Assembly (NCBI RefSeq): GCF_000716605.1
Contig: NZ_JNXE01000040.1
Location: 1-64,000 of the forward strand
Source of the DNA: Streptomyces sp. NRRL F-525
Lineage (GTDB): Bacteria > Actinomycetota > Actinomycetes > Streptomycetales > Streptomycetaceae
DNA: 64,000 bases
Direction of reading: 5' to 3'
Shown: positions 19,118 through 31,145 of the stretch, in pieces
Layout: each line of letters opens with the position of its first letter
How positions within the stretch are numbered: the first letter of the stretch is position 1
The notes under the pieces: generated by a model
What the model saw: only the letters and a program-made list of their open reading frames with translations
Databases searched by the model: none
Told to the model about the DNA's origin: nothing
Made by a program: the position numbers and the translations under genes

Positions 19118-20458
19118 TTACAGGGCCGCCGTCGAGGCCCGGTCCCGGCGCCGGGCCGACACCGTCCACACGCCGAGCGTGGCCAGCAGCGCGGTGCCCG
19201 CGCCGATCCCGGCCACCGCGAGCACCTTCATCGCGGCGTCGCCGCCTCCCCCGGCGCTCCCCGTCACGGCCGCAGCGCGGTCCTGTGTGGTGACGTCGAA
19301 GATGTTCCGGGGGTCGGGCCGCCCCGCGTACCCGGGACCGCCGTGCGCCGTACCGGCGACGCGCACGCGCAGGGTCACCGGGAACGGTCCCTGGCCGAAA
19401 TCGTCGGCCAGTTGCGCGTCGAGGTGCACGACGAGGTAGTACGACCCGGCGAAGCGCATCCCGTTCTCGTGGTCGACCACGGAGTAGCGGTTGCGGTACT
19501 CGACGGGCGGCAGGGGCTCCAGTGCCACGGACCTCTCGCTGCCCCGGTAGCCGAGGCCGGCCTCGTCGACGGAGGCGCGCACGGGGTTGTAGAGCGCCAG
19601 GTCCAGAGCACGGTTCACATAGCCGCTGCCGCCGTCAGAAGCGCCCAACTCGGCCGTGACGGACAGCTGTTGGCCCCAGTCCACCGGGACCTTGTAGAAG
19701 AGGGTCCGGCCGGGTCCGATGTCGTCCCGCCACGCGCCCTGCCCGACGGCGACCGCCCCGGCGAAGCCCGAACCGCCCGCACGGCGCCGGGCCTCCCCCG
19801 TGACGGCCTCGGGCGACGCGGAGTCCCAGGTCTGGGGCGCGTCGGTCGCGCCGGCCTGGGCGAGCGAGGGTTCCGACACCGCGGTGAGTTCCAGCCCCCA
19901 GGTGTCCGACGAGGAGTCCGACGCGTCGACGCGCTCGACGAGCACGTAGTACCTGCCGCTCCCCTTGCACAGCGCCTTGCCCGCCTCCCGCACCGCCCAG
20001 GCGGCCACCGGATGGGGACTCCGGCCTGCCCCGAAGGTGGCGCTCCGGTACGTGCAGCCGGTGTCCTTGGCGTTCCGCATCGACACCTTGATGCCGTCGG
20101 TGGCGGCGACGGTGGTGCCCGCCGGAGGCACGGCGGTCACGGAGACATAGACGTTCGACGTGGCGTCGAGATCAAGGCCGTAATAGACACGAGCCCCCTT
20201 CGAGAGGGAACTCCTGTACGTCGCACCGGGCTCCAGCTCTTTGGCGTCAGCGGTACCGGTCGCTCCGTCGACGACCCGGTCGCCCTTGTCGTAGCCGTAG
20301 GAACTGGACGACCCGGCCGCCATGGCGGGCCGGTCCGTGAGGGCGGCCGTCGCGCACAGGACGGCGGCGAGGACCACGACACGTCGTACGGCCCCGGCGA
20401 CGGGCGTACGGCCGCCCTGTGCCCCCGTCGTCCGCCACCACGCCGTACGCCGCCCCAT
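19118..20458 (-). CDS. Secreted, membrane-anchored protein of unknown function
   Basis: A 446-residue protein with an N-terminal signal sequence (about 1-48, with VVVLAAVLCATAAL and an AMAA cleavage region), a large extracytoplasmic beta-rich domain with Tyr/Gly-rich segments (GDRVVDG, YYGLDLDATSNVYVSVTAV), two central Cys residues likely to pair, and a C-terminal membrane helix (KVLAVAGIGAGTALLATLGVW) followed by Arg residues. The ATG at 20458 has GAGGGG upstream. It looks like a streptomycete envelope protein. I do not recognise a named family. Confidence 0.75.
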   Translation of the reverse strand: MGRRTAWWRTTGAQGGRTPVAGAVRRVVVLAAVLCATAALTDRPAMAAGSSSSYGYDKGDRVVDGATGTADAKELEPGATYRSSLSKGARVYYGLDLDATSNVYVSVTAVPPAGTTVAATDGIKVSMRNAKDTGCTYRSATFGAGRSPHPVAAWAVREAGKALCKGSGRYYVLVERVDASDSSSDTWGLELTAVSEPSLAQAGATDAPQTWDSASPEAVTGEARRRAGGSGFAGAVAVGQGAWRDDIGPGRTLFYKVPVDWGQQLSVTAELGASDGGSGYVNRALDLALYNPVRASVDEAGLGYRGSERSVALEPLPPVEYRNRYSVVDHENGMRFAGSYYLVVHLDAQLADDFGQGPFPVTLRVRVAGTAHGGPGYAGRPDPRNIFDVTTQDRAAAVTGSAGGGGDAAMKVLAVAGIGAGTALLATLGVWTVSARRRDRASTAAL

Positions 20459-20599
20459 CACGCGCCACCCCTCGTCGTTGCTCCGGACGTGGCCCATCCT
20501 GCCCCGCACGCGCGCGTGGCATCCCGGCAATGCGGACGAGTGTCCGAAACGCCGGGGTCGTGGCGGCCGTACCCGCACCAGGGCGGGGGCGCAACACAA

Positions 20600-20628
20600 A
20601 GCCCCGACCGCCAGGCGGCCGGGGCTTG
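20600..20628 (-). terminator. Hairpin terminator after the DLW-39 gene
   Basis: Nearly perfect 14-base arms (one G-T pair) around AAGCCCCG/CGGGGCTT between the DLW-39 stop and the secreted-protein gene. Minus-strand reading ends in CTTTGTGTT. Confidence 0.75.
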
Positions 20629-20649
20629 ATCAGAACTGGTTCTCGGTAC

Positions 20650-20778
20650 TCAGGAACCCGTGGGCACGGAGTCGGTCGCCTCCGTCCACAGGTCCTGCTC
20701 GGCGCGATCCGCCTGGATCTGGCGGTACACGAGGAGCCCGCCGATGGCGGCCAGTGCGACCAGGAGAAGCTTCTTCAC
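20650..20778 (-). CDS. DLW-39 family small membrane protein
   Basis: A 42-residue protein with GTG start (VKKLLLVALAAIGG), one membrane helix (about 2-18) and the conserved EQDLWTEATDSVP tail that names the family. The start is the GTG at 20778, with GAGGT upstream; a start at 20832 would add 18 untypical residues. DLW-39 genes usually lie near gyrA and the Ile/Ala tRNA genes in actinobacteria, as here. Function unknown. Confidence 0.85.
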   Translation of the reverse strand: MKKLLLVALAAIGGLLVYRQIQADRAEQDLWTEATDSVPTGS

Positions 20779-21115
20779 CGCGCGACCTCGTCTTTCCTTG
20801 ACGTAGGGGACCTCTGTCGCCCGACTATACACACCGACCGAGACCGATCAGTGACCTGCGTCCGGGGTCAACTCCCGCCCGGTACAGCGCAGTAGGAGCG
20901 GACGCGGCCGCTCCGATCTGAGGGTGATCACATCCCCACGGACGGTTACTTCGCCCGTCTTTCGCGTATCTTCGGCCCTTTTCCGGCCTCTTGCACCCAT
21001 CCGAGTGGTGTTCATCAGAACATCGACGCGCCATGGGCGTCGGTCCACCACTTCGCGGCCCCCATACACATCATGAGGAAAGTACGCAAATCGCCCAACC
21101 TGAAAGTGAGGGGCC
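20779..21115. other. Divergent intergenic region, no gene recognised
   Basis: 337 bases between DLW-39 (-) and the DUF6344 gene (+). They should contain both promoters. I see no structured RNA, strong inverted repeat or clear promoter hexamers, only the GTGAGGGG ribosome-binding site at the right edge. Confidence 0.4.
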
Positions 21116-21463
21116 ATGGCCCAGATCAAGGTCATGAAGTTGTGGAACGCCTTCGTCACCGGCTTCCTGGCACTGTGCACGGCGCTCGGACTCATCACGG
21201 TCACCGCGACGGTCGCCGCCGCGACTCAGCGGACCGAGGCGGCGAGCACCAGCGCGGTCGCCGAGACGACGGCACCGGCGATCTCCCCCTGGTCCTTCAC
21301 CAGGTCACTGCCCCCCACGATGAAGCAGCGCATCCGCGCCGAGGCCCACGGCAAGTCCCCGAGCTGCCGCCACCGCCCTCCGACGGACACGGACGAGATG
21401 ACGGAGACCGCTGACGCGGCCGAACCGGCCCAGGCCGAGCCGGCGGCCCCGCTCCAGCGCTGA
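21116..21463 (+). CDS. DUF6344-like small membrane protein
   Basis: A 115-residue protein starting MAQIKVMKLWNAFVT with a strong GAGGGG upstream. One N-terminal hydrophobic helix (about 12-36, FVTGFLALCTALGLITVTATVAAA) may be a signal anchor. The rest is Thr/Ala/Pro-rich with an acidic end. It resembles the streptomycete DUF6344 family as I remember it; function unknown. Four 21-bp tandem repeats follow directly after its stop. Confidence 0.65.
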   Translation: MAQIKVMKLWNAFVTGFLALCTALGLITVTATVAAATQRTEAASTSAVAETTAPAISPWSFTRSLPPTMKQRIRAEAHGKSPSCRHRPPTDTDEMTETADAAEPAQAEPAAPLQR

Positions 21464-21469
21464 CCCGAG

Positions 21470-21553
21470 TCCCTCCAGCACCACCCCGGGCCCCTTCAGC
21501 ACTACCTCAGGCCCGACCAGTACTGCCTCAGGCCCCTCCAGCACCGACCTGCG
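21470..21553. repeat. Four 21-bp tandem repeats
   Basis: Units at 21470-21490, 21491-21511, 21512-21532 and 21533-21553 share the pattern CCCnnnCAGnACnnCCTnnGG. The array begins 7 bases after the DUF6344 stop. As 21 bp is seven codons, read-through in that frame would give heptapeptide repeats of the LQHnnRP type. Confidence 0.75.
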
Positions 21554-21737
21554 CGCCGACAATCTGGCCCGCGAGTCTCCCTGGCCTTACCTGACTTGCT
21601 CAACCCGCCCGACTTGCCCGACCGTCCGCCCTCTCTGACACAGCGGCGAACTTGCGTACAAAGCTTCAGAGACAACACAGAGGACCCCGAAAACCCCTGG
21701 CCCACAGTGGCCGGGGGTCTTCTGGCGTGCCTGCGGC

Positions 21738-22151
21738 TCATCCTTCCCCGGCCCCACCGAACGGCCCGTCCGTGCGGACCAGAATCCCGGGGCAGTCCGG
21801 ATCGACCACCCCTGTGTAGTGATTGGTCCAGAAGTCCCGCCGGGTGCGCGGCAGCGGCACTTCCACAAGCCGGCCGTCATGGATCATCCACAGGCCGAAG
21901 CAGTCGTCCTCCTCATCGTGGATCAGGACCTGAACGGTGTGCGGCGAAGGCCAGGGCAGAGACTCAAGGTGCTCCAGGAGCCCGACCCATCGGCTCCGCC
22001 GCACGAACTGGATGGCCCAGCCGCCGAACATGCCGTGGCCGATGTCGGTGAACTGCCCCGTCCACGGGCGGCTTTCGTCCCGCTCGGTCAGCGGTTTCAT
22101 GATGTTTTCCGCGTCGCTGGCCAACACGACGACCTCGGCGAATCTGCTCAT
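21738..22151 (-). CDS. Conserved-looking hypothetical protein
   Basis: A 137-residue soluble protein, rich in Trp, Gly and Asp (GHGMFGGWAIQF, VQVLIHDEEDDCFGLWMIHDG, GPFGG). No signal peptide, membrane helix or catalytic motif that I recognise. The GC-rich third positions support coding. It stands alone between a hairpin near 21690-21722 and tRNA-Ile. The compact beta-rich look suggests a small immunity- or barrel-like fold, but this is only an impression. Confidence 0.65.
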   Translation of the reverse strand: MSRFAEVVVLASDAENIMKPLTERDESRPWTGQFTDIGHGMFGGWAIQFVRRSRWVGLLEHLESLPWPSPHTVQVLIHDEEDDCFGLWMIHDGRLVEVPLPRTRRDFWTNHYTGVVDPDCPGILVRTDGPFGGAGEG

Positions 22152-22232
22152 GGGCGAGTATCACCGGCCACCAGGAGGGCACGGCAACCGAAATTACGCT
22201 GGGCCTGATCGTGCTGCCCGTGGACGCCAAAA

Positions 22233-22258
22233 ACCCCCAACCGCAACCGGTTGGGGGT
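22233..22258 (-). terminator. Rho-independent terminator of tRNA-Ile
   Basis: Arms ACCCCCAACC (22233-22242) and GGTTGGGGGT (22249-22258) with a 6-base loop, followed on the minus strand by TTTT. Confidence 0.88.
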
Positions 22259-22269
22259 CTTCGAACTAG

Positions 22270-22343
22270 TGGGGCTAACAGGATTTGAACCTGTGGCCTC
22301 ATCCTTATCAGGGATGCGCTCTAACCAACTGAGCTATAGCCCC
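22270..22343 (-). tRNA. tRNA-Ile (anticodon GAT)
   Basis: A 74-base cloverleaf with acceptor GGGGCTA/TAGCCCC, AGCTCAGTTGGTTAGAGC D-arm, CTGATAAGG anticodon loop and AGGTTCAAATCCT T-arm. CCA is not encoded. It lies downstream of gyrA-DUF3566 on the same strand, the usual actinobacterial position. Confidence 0.97.
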
Positions 22344-22490
22344 GCCGCGCTCTGCGGAGTGTGTCCCGCGCGCTGACTCCTGAAGATTAGCGCACGACAT
22401 GGGCAGTCCCAAAATCGATAGTCACAGGACCGTCGAGAGGGGTTTCAACCCGCGTTCACCCGGCTTCTCGTGCGCCTGTCGTCCGCCCGC

Positions 22491-23300
22491 TCACTCGTCC
22501 TCGGCGAGCGTCAGCTCGATGCCGCCGACGAAGCCGGCGGAGAGGTTGTAGATGAACGCGCCGAGCGTCGCGAGGGCCGTGGCCAGGACGACGTCGATGA
22601 CCGCGATGATCCCCGAGAACGTCAGGACGTGCGGGAGGGACAGGAAGGACTGCAGGTCGAAGCCGTTCGACTCGTTCGAGCCGGTCGCCTCCGAGATCGT
22701 GCCGCCGACCGTCGAGAAGACCCCCATCGCGTCCATGACCATCCACAGCACCGCGGACGCCACGACCGTGCAGATGCCCAGCGCGATGGAGAGCAGGAAG
22801 CTGACCTTCATCACCGACCACGGGTCGGCCTTGGCCACCCGCAGCCGCGCCTTACGGGTACGCGGGGCCGTACGCGCGCCCGTGCGCGGACGCCGTACAG
22901 CACCGCTCTGGGCGGCGGGCGACTGGGTCGGGTAGGCCTGCGGCGGGTGGTACGGCCCCGCGGCCTGCTGCGGCTGACGCTCGCCCGGAAGGGGCGAACC
23001 CGGCAGCGGGGACCCCGCCGGCTGCGCGGTGGGCTGGGCGGGCGCCTGGCCCTGGGCCGGAGCCTTGGCGCCCGGCGCGGCCGGGCCCGCCCCAGCCGAC
23101 TGCTGCTGGGTCTGCGGACCTCGGGTGTCCGTCACAGTTCCCCCCTGGGATCCATGCGAGTCGGGCGAGTGCGCGTCCGTCTTCTTCACGTCGATCGCCC
23201 GCAGTTGGGTCGTGTGCGGATCTGTCGCGTTCGCGGCGGAGCCACGGCCGCCGCCGTCCGTGTCCGTACCGGTCGATCCGGCGCCCGTGGCTCCGCTCAC
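22491..23300 (-). CDS. DUF3566-family membrane protein
   Basis: A 269-residue protein. Residues 1 to about 155 are disordered, rich in Gly, Pro, Gln and Ala. The C-terminal DUF3566 domain has two membrane helices (about 170-192, SFLLSIALGICTVVASAVLW, and about 228-255, GIIAVIDVVLATALATLGAF). It is the third gene of gyrB-gyrA-DUF3566, starting (GTG) 18 bases after the gyrA stop. This linkage is conserved across actinobacteria; function unknown. Confidence 0.9.
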   Translation of the reverse strand: MSGATGAGSTGTDTDGGGRGSAANATDPHTTQLRAIDVKKTDAHSPDSHGSQGGTVTDTRGPQTQQQSAGAGPAAPGAKAPAQGQAPAQPTAQPAGSPLPGSPLPGERQPQQAAGPYHPPQAYPTQSPAAQSGAVRRPRTGARTAPRTRKARLRVAKADPWSVMKVSFLLSIALGICTVVASAVLWMVMDAMGVFSTVGGTISEATGSNESNGFDLQSFLSLPHVLTFSGIIAVIDVVLATALATLGAFIYNLSAGFVGGIELTLAEDE

Positions 23301-23318
23301 GATGACTCTCTCCTCGTG

Positions 23319-25910
23319 CTACTCGTCCGAGGGTGCGTCACCCTCGTCCGTGCCGGTGGTCGCGACACCCTCGGTGGTCTCGTCGACGGCTTCGTCGCCG
23401 ACGACTTCCTCCGCCTCGGGTCCCGCCTCGGCGTTACGAGCGATACCGACGACGGCATCGCGCTTGCCCAGGTTGATCAGTTGGACGCCCATGGTGTCAC
23501 GGCCCGTCTCCCTGACCTCGTTGACTCGCGTACGAATCACACCGCCGGACAGCGTGATGGCGAGGATCTCGTCGGTCTCCTCGACCACCAGCGCGCCGAC
23601 GAGAGAACCGCGGTCCTCGACGATCTTGGCGGCCTTGATACCCAGGCCGCCGCGACCCTGGACGCGGTACTCGTCGACGGCGGTGCGCTTCGCGTACCCG
23701 CCGTCTGTGGCAGTGAACACGAACGTACCGGGTCGAACAACATTCATCGAGAGAAGTTGGTCGCCCTCGCGGAAACTCATGCCCTTGACACCGGAGGTGG
23801 CACGCCCCATGGGGCGCAGCGCGTCGTCCGTGGCGGTGAACCGGATCGACTGTGCCTTCTTGCTGATCAGCAGCAGATCGTCCTCGGACGAGACGAGTTC
23901 GGCACCGATCAGTTCGTCGTCGGAACCGTCCTCCGTCTCACGGAGGTTGATCGCGATGACACCGCCGGAGCGGGGCGAATCGTAATCCTTCAGAGGCGTC
24001 TTCTTCACCAAGCCTCCCTTGGTGGCGAGGACCAGGTAGGGCGCCGCTTCGTAGTCACGGATCGCGAGGATCTCCGCGATCGCCTCGTCCGGCTGGAAGG
24101 CGAGCAGGTTCGCGACGTGCTGCCCGCGCGCGTCGCGCCCGGCGTCGGGGAGTTCGTACGCCTTCGCGCGGTAGACGCGGCCCTTGTTGGTGAAGAACAG
24201 CAGCCAGTGGTGGGTCGTCGACACGAAGAAGTGGTCGACGATGTCGTCTTCCTTGAGCTTCGTGCCGCGGACGCCCTTGCCGCCGCGCTTCTGGGAGCGG
24301 TAGTCGTCGGCCTTGGTGCGCTTGACGTAGCCGCCGCGCGAGATGGTGACGACGATGTCCTCTTCGGCGATCAGGTCCTCCATGGACATGTCGCCGTCGA
24401 AGGGCACCAGCATCGTCTTGCGGTCGTCGCCGAACTTCTCGACGATCGCGGCGAGTTCCTCGCTGACGATGCCGCGCTGGCGGACCGGGGAGGCCAGGAT
24501 CGCGTTGTACTCGGTGATCTTCGCCTGGAGTTCGTCGTGCTCCTGGATGATCTTCTGGCGCTCCAGGGCGGCCAGTCGGCGGAGCTGCATCTCCAGGATG
24601 GCGTTCGCCTGGATCTCGTCGATCGTCAGGAGCTCCATCAGGCCCGTGCGCGCGATGTCGACGGTGTCGCTGCGCCGGATCAGCGCGATGACCTCGTCGA
24701 TGGCGTCCAGGGCCTTCAGGAGGCCGCGCAGGATGTGCGCCCGCTCCTCGGCCTTGCGCAGCCGGAACTTCGTCCGGCGGACGATGACCTCGATCTGGTG
24801 CGCCACCCAGTGCCGGATGAACGCGTCCAGGGAGAGGGTCCTCGGCACACCGTCGACCAGGGCCAGCATGTTGGCGCTGAAGTTCGACTGCAGATCGGTG
24901 TGCTTGTAGAGGTTGTTCAGTACGACCTTGGCGACCGCGTCCCTCTTCAGGACGATGACGAGGCGCTGGCCGGTACGGGACGACGTCTCGTCGCGGACGT
25001 CCGCGATGCCGCCGACCTTGCCGTCCTTCACCAGGTCGGCGATCTTCTGCGCGAGGTTGTCGGGGTTGGTCTGGTAGGGGAGTTCGGTGACCACCAGGCA
25101 CTGGCGGTTCTGGATCTCCTCGACCTCGACGACCGCGCGCATGGTGATCGAGCCGCGCCCGGTGCGGTACGCCTCTTCGATGCCCTTACGGCCGACGACG
25201 AGGGCGCCGGTCGGGAAGTCGGGGCCCTTGATGCGCTCGATCAGCGCGTCCAGCAGCTCCTCGTGCGAGGCCTCGGGGTTCTCCAGGCACCACTGGGCGC
25301 CCGCCGCGACCTCGCGGAGGTTGTGCGGCGGGATGTTGGTGGCCATACCGACCGCGATGCCCGCCGAGCCGTTGATCAGCAGGTTCGGGAAGCGGGCCGG
25401 CAGGACGGTCGGCTCCTGGGAGCGGCCGTCGTAGTTGTCCGTGAAGTCGACAGTTTCCTCGTCGATGTCACGGACCATCTCCATGGACAGCGGCGCCAGC
25501 TTGCACTCGGTGTAGCGCATGGCGGCGGCGGGGTCGTTGCCCGGGGAGCCGAAGTTGCCGTTCGAGTCCACCAGCGGCATCCGCATCGACCACGGCTGCG
25601 CGAGGCGGACCAGCGCGTCGTAGATCGAGGAGTCGCCGTGCGGGTGGTAGTTGCCCATGACGTCGCCGACGACACGGGCGCACTTGTAGAAGCCCTTCTC
25701 GGGCCGGTAGCCGCCGTCGTACATGGCGTACAGGACGCGGCGGTGGACGGGCTTGAGGCCGTCACGGACGTCGGGCAGGGCTCGCGACACGATGACGGAC
25801 ATCGCGTAGTCGAGGTACGAGCGCTGCATCTCCGTCTCGAGCCCTACGGGCTCGACGCGCTGGGCGATGACGCCCTCTTCAGGCGTACTGGGAGTGTTCT
25901 CGTCGGCCAT
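23319..25910 (-). CDS. gyrA: DNA gyrase subunit A
   Basis: An 863-residue type IIA topoisomerase subunit that introduces negative supercoils with GyrB. The catalytic Tyr133 lies in [10 protein letters not shown]. The quinolone-resistance-determining region reads [10 protein letters not shown], with the usual Ser94 and Asp98. The C-terminal beta-pinwheel carries a GyrA-box-like QKRGGKG. The acidic tail is rich in Asp/Glu. It starts 42 bases after the gyrB stop, so they form an operon. Confidence 0.98.
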   Translation of the reverse strand: MADENTPSTPEEGVIAQRVEPVGLETEMQRSYLDYAMSVIVSRALPDVRDGLKPVHRRVLYAMYDGGYRPEKGFYKCARVVGDVMGNYHPHGDSSIYDALVRLAQPWSMRMPLVDSNGNFGSPGNDPAAAMRYTECKLAPLSMEMVRDIDEETVDFTDNYDGRSQEPTVLPARFPNLLINGSAGIAVGMATNIPPHNLREVAAGAQWCLENPEASHEELLDALIERIKGPDFPTGALVVGRKGIEEAYRTGRGSITMRAVVEVEEIQNRQCLVVTELPYQTNPDNLAQKIADLVKDGKVGGIADVRDETSSRTGQRLVIVLKRDAVAKVVLNNLYKHTDLQSNFSANMLALVDGVPRTLSLDAFIRHWVAHQIEVIVRRTKFRLRKAEERAHILRGLLKALDAIDEVIALIRRSDTVDIARTGLMELLTIDEIQANAILEMQLRRLAALERQKIIQEHDELQAKITEYNAILASPVRQRGIVSEELAAIVEKFGDDRKTMLVPFDGDMSMEDLIAEEDIVVTISRGGYVKRTKADDYRSQKRGGKGVRGTKLKEDDIVDHFFVSTTHHWLLFFTNKGRVYRAKAYELPDAGRDARGQHVANLLAFQPDEAIAEILAIRDYEAAPYLVLATKGGLVKKTPLKDYDSPRSGGVIAINLRETEDGSDDELIGAELVSSEDDLLLISKKAQSIRFTATDDALRPMGRATSGVKGMSFREGDQLLSMNVVRPGTFVFTATDGGYAKRTAVDEYRVQGRGGLGIKAAKIVEDRGSLVGALVVEETDEILAITLSGGVIRTRVNEVRETGRDTMGVQLINLGKRDAVVGIARNAEAGPEAEEVVGDEAVDETTEGVATTGTDEGDAPSDE

Positions 25911-25952
25911 TGCTGGTGAAGATCCTTCCTGATGCGGTCAGCTGAGACCGAC

Positions 25953-28366
<2,414 letters not shown>

Positions 28367-28915
28367 TCACCCATAGGTGTCGCCGGGACCCGTGCTGCCA
28401 GGAGCGCGCAGGGGACCGTAGCGGCGGGGCGGCCCACCGGGGCCGTTCACCTTGAGGAGCTTCACCGTGCCGTGCCCCAGGTCCTCGTTCAGCCGGGCCA
28501 CCAGCTGCGGGGCGAGCAAGCGCAGGTTCGTCGCCCAGGCCGTCGAGTCGCAGCGCACGACCAGGACCCGCTCGTCCTCGTCGTACTTCTCCGGGACGCA
28601 GTGATTGGCCAGGTCCTCGCCGACGATCTGCGGCCAGCGGCCCATCACACCGCCCACCGCGGCCGGCGTCTCCCAGCCGCGCTCGTTCAGCAGCCGGTTG
28701 ATCGCAGCACCGAGGGCCATCGGGTCGCGGCCGTCGGCGCGCGCGCCGGAGCGCAGGCCGCCGCGCCGCGCCTGCTTCTTCTGCTGCGCCGCGTCCCCAC
28801 GCGCGCGTGCCTGTTCCTTCGCGGCGCGCAACGCCACGCGCGCGAGGTCGACGCCGGAGGGCTCGGCGGCCTTCTTGGGCGCGGGATCCCCGGCCGCGGG
28901 CTGATCGGTCGTCAT
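28367..28915 (-). CDS. dciA: DciA (DUF721) replicative helicase loader/operator
   Basis: A 182-residue protein: a charged, Ala/Lys/Arg-rich N-terminus (1 to about 65) and a DUF721 domain (about 66-165) with [18 protein letters not shown] and [17 protein letters not shown], a KH-like fold. DUF721 proteins were identified as DciA, which binds the DnaB helicase and assists initiation in bacteria lacking DnaC/DnaI. Its ATG overlaps the recF stop (ATGA), and the position between recF and gyrB matches the mycobacterial gene (Rv0004). Confidence 0.92.
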   Translation of the reverse strand: MTTDQPAAGDPAPKKAAEPSGVDLARVALRAAKEQARARGDAAQQKKQARRGGLRSGARADGRDPMALGAAINRLLNERGWETPAAVGGVMGRWPQIVGEDLANHCVPEKYDEDERVLVVRCDSTAWATNLRLLAPQLVARLNEDLGHGTVKLLKVNGPGGPPRRYGPLRAPGSTGPGDTYG

Positions 28916-30033
28916 ACGCGCTCCACCGCCCCCTCCGCCACGCTGTACCGCGTCCCCGCCAGGACATGCGGTACGTCGTCGTCGACCGCCGCCGTCACCA
29001 GCACCTGCTCACCGGGCGCCACCAGCTCGGCCAGCCGCTCCCGCCGCCGCGTGTCCAGCTCGGCGAACACATCGTCAAGGACGAGCACCGGCTCGTTGCC
29101 CTCACCCCGGAGCAGGTCGTACGACGCGAGCCGCAACGCCAGCGCGTACGACCAGGACTCCCCGTGCGAGGCGTATCCCTTGGCGGGCAGCTGACCGAGT
29201 TTGAGAACCAAATCGTCCCGATGGGGTCCTACTAGGGTGACGCCCCGCTCGATCTCCTGCTTGCGCGCCTCCGCGATCGCCGCCATCAACTGCTCGTAGA
29301 GGTCTTCACGCGTGTGTGCCTCACCGGGCGCCGACGGCTTGTACTCCAGGGCCACCGGGCCGCCCCCGGGGGCGAGTTGCTCGTACGCCTTGTCGGCGAG
29401 GGGCTGGACCGCGGCGATCAGATCGAGCCGCTGGGCGAGCAACTCGGCGCCCACGCGCGCGAGATGCTGATCCCACACGTCGAGCGTGGACAGGTCCATC
29501 GACCGCCCGCCGTGCCGCCGCGCCAACGCGGCCGACTTCAGCAGGGTGTTGCGCTGCTTGAGCACCCGCTCGTAGTCGGAACGGACCCCGGCCATGCGCG
29601 GCGACCGCGCGGTGATCAGCTCGTCCAGGAACCGCCGCCGCTCCCCGGGATCCCCCTTCACCAGGGCGAGATCCTCGGGCGCGAACAGCACGGTCCGTAC
29701 GATGCCCAGCACGTCACGGGGCCTGACCTGCGAGGACCGGTTGATGCGGGCGCGGTTGGCGCGGCCGGGGTTCAGCTCCAGCTCGACCAGCTGCTGCCGC
29801 TCGCCCTGTCTGACCTGCGCCCGGATGATCGCGCGCTCGGCGCCCATGCGGACGAGGGGGGCGTCGGAGGAGACGCGGTGACTGCCCAAGGTGGCGAGGT
29901 AGCCGATGGCCTCGACGAGGTTGGTCTTGCCCTGCCCGTTGGGCCCCACGAACGCGGTGACGCCGGGGTCGAGCGGGACGTCGACCCCGGCGTACGAGCG
30001 GAAGTCGGCCAGCGACAGATGCGTGACGTGCAT
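28912..30033 (-). CDS. recF: DNA repair/recombination ATPase RecF
   Basis: A 373-residue SMC-like ATPase loading RecA at gaps. Walker A is [10 protein letters not shown] (about residues 30-39); the ABC signature and Walker B ([12 protein letters not shown]) are near the C-terminus. The ATG at 30033 ([14 protein letters not shown]) is the family start; GGGGGAGG lies about 12 bases upstream. The stop overlaps dciA. Four DnaA-box-like sequences lie in the short gap to gnd. Confidence 0.97.
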   Translation of the reverse strand: MHVTHLSLADFRSYAGVDVPLDPGVTAFVGPNGQGKTNLVEAIGYLATLGSHRVSSDAPLVRMGAERAIIRAQVRQGERQQLVELELNPGRANRARINRSSQVRPRDVLGIVRTVLFAPEDLALVKGDPGERRRFLDELITARSPRMAGVRSDYERVLKQRNTLLKSAALARRHGGRSMDLSTLDVWDQHLARVGAELLAQRLDLIAAVQPLADKAYEQLAPGGGPVALEYKPSAPGEAHTREDLYEQLMAAIAEARKQEIERGVTLVGPHRDDLVLKLGQLPAKGYASHGESWSYALALRLASYDLLRGEGNEPVLVLDDVFAELDTRRRERLAELVAPGEQVLVTAAVDDDVPHVLAGTRYSVAEGAVERV

Positions 30034-30124
30034 GGTCGTTCGCCGACCTCCCCCAGGTTGTGGATCCACGGGCCGCGGCCTGTGGATCTGCCGATCTGTG
30101 GATTACCTCGTCGTTGTGGACTAC
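30034..30124. other. DnaA-box-like cluster between recF and gnd
   Basis: Four same-orientation TGTGGANNN nonamers: 30059-30067 (TCC), 30081-30089 (TCT), 30097-30105 (TTA) and 30115-30123 (CTA), spaced 16-22 bases. The third is one base from the TTATCCACA consensus on the other strand; the last overlaps the gnd stop. They may bind DnaA and affect recF transcription. Confidence 0.55.
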
Positions 30125-30996
30125 TTCGTCTCGACCGCGTGGCCGCCGAACTGGTTGCGCAGCGCCGCGATCATCTTCATCTGCGGCGAGTCCTCCTGGC
30201 GCGACGCGAACCGCGCGAAGAGGGAGGCCGTGATCGCGGGCAGCGGCACGGCGTTGTCGATGGCCGCCTCGACGGTCCAGCGGCCCTCGCCGGAGTCCTC
30301 GGCGTAGCCCTTGAGCTTGTCCAAGTGCTCGTCGCCGTCAAGGGCATTGACGGCCAGGTCGAGCAGCCAGGAGCGGATGACCGTGCCCTCCTGCCAGGAG
30401 CGGAAGACCTCGCGGACGTCCGTCACCGAGTCGACCTTCTCCAGCAGCTCCCAGCCCTCGGCGTAGGCCTGCATCATGGCGTACTCGATGCCGTTGTGGA
30501 CCATCTTCGAGAAGTGGCCCGCGCCGACCTTGCCGGCGTGGACGAAGCCGAACTCGCCCTCGGGCTTGAGCGCGTCGAAGACGGGCTGGACCTTGGCGAT
30601 GTCCTCGGCGTCGCCGCCGACCATCAGGGCGTAGCCGTTCTGGAGGCCCCAGACGCCGCCTGAGACGCCCGCGTCGACGAAGCCGATGCCCTTGGCACCC
30701 AGCTCCTCGGCGTGCTTCTCGTCGTCCGTCCAGCGGGAGTTGCCGCCGTCCACGACGACGTCGCCGGGCTCCAGGAGATCGGCCAGCTCGTCGACGGTCG
30801 CCTGGGTCGGGGCGCCGGCCGGGACCATCACCCACACCACGCGCGGGCCCTTGAGCTTGCCCACAAGCTCTCCCAGGCTGTGGACATCGGCGAGGTCCGG
30901 GTTGCGGTCGTATCCGATGACGGTGTGGCCTGCGCGGCGGATGCGCTCGCGCATGTTGCCGCCCATCTTGCCGAGGCCGACGAGACCGAGCTCCAT
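30121..30996 (-). CDS. gnd: 6-phosphogluconate dehydrogenase, decarboxylating (short form)
   Basis: A 291-residue NAD(P)-dependent enzyme converting 6-phosphogluconate to ribulose 5-phosphate in the pentose phosphate pathway. The Rossmann motif is GLGKMGGNM. The catalytic segment HFSKMVHNGIEYAMMQAYAE carries the general-base Lys and the substrate-binding residues. The short length (about 300 versus 470 residues) is typical of the GndA/YqeC-type enzymes. It sits between dnaN and recF, a usual streptomycete position. Start ATG at 30996. Confidence 0.93.
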   Translation of the reverse strand: MELGLVGLGKMGGNMRERIRRAGHTVIGYDRNPDLADVHSLGELVGKLKGPRVVWVMVPAGAPTQATVDELADLLEPGDVVVDGGNSRWTDDEKHAEELGAKGIGFVDAGVSGGVWGLQNGYALMVGGDAEDIAKVQPVFDALKPEGEFGFVHAGKVGAGHFSKMVHNGIEYAMMQAYAEGWELLEKVDSVTDVREVFRSWQEGTVIRSWLLDLAVNALDGDEHLDKLKGYAEDSGEGRWTVEAAIDNAVPLPAITASLFARFASRQEDSPQMKMIAALRNQFGGHAVETK

Positions 30997-31145
30997 CAGT
31001 TGTTCCTTAAGGTGCGACGTGGCATGAAGGCACTTGCGTACCTGTGTCCGAGCCTAAACCCGGACGGTCATGCACACCTGTGGGCATACGCGCTCAGAAG
31101 TACCGAGCCGTATGCCCCGACCTGCGGTGTTCGCGTCGGTATGGA

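Noticed and set aside
19343..20629. Long plus-strand frame opposite the secreted-protein gene
   Set aside because: It is antisense shadow of a high-GC gene; composition is Arg/Gly/Val/His-rich without domains, whereas the minus strand has a signal peptide, folded region and membrane anchor.
21305..21562. Minus-strand frame with VLEGPEA-type heptads across the 21-bp repeats
   Set aside because: No ribosome-binding site and it overlaps DUF6344 antisense; the heptads only reflect the 21-bp unit length.
22470..25919. 1149-codon plus-strand frame opposite gyrA
   Set aside because: Antisense shadow of gyrA and DUF3566; the minus-strand proteins are unmistakable.
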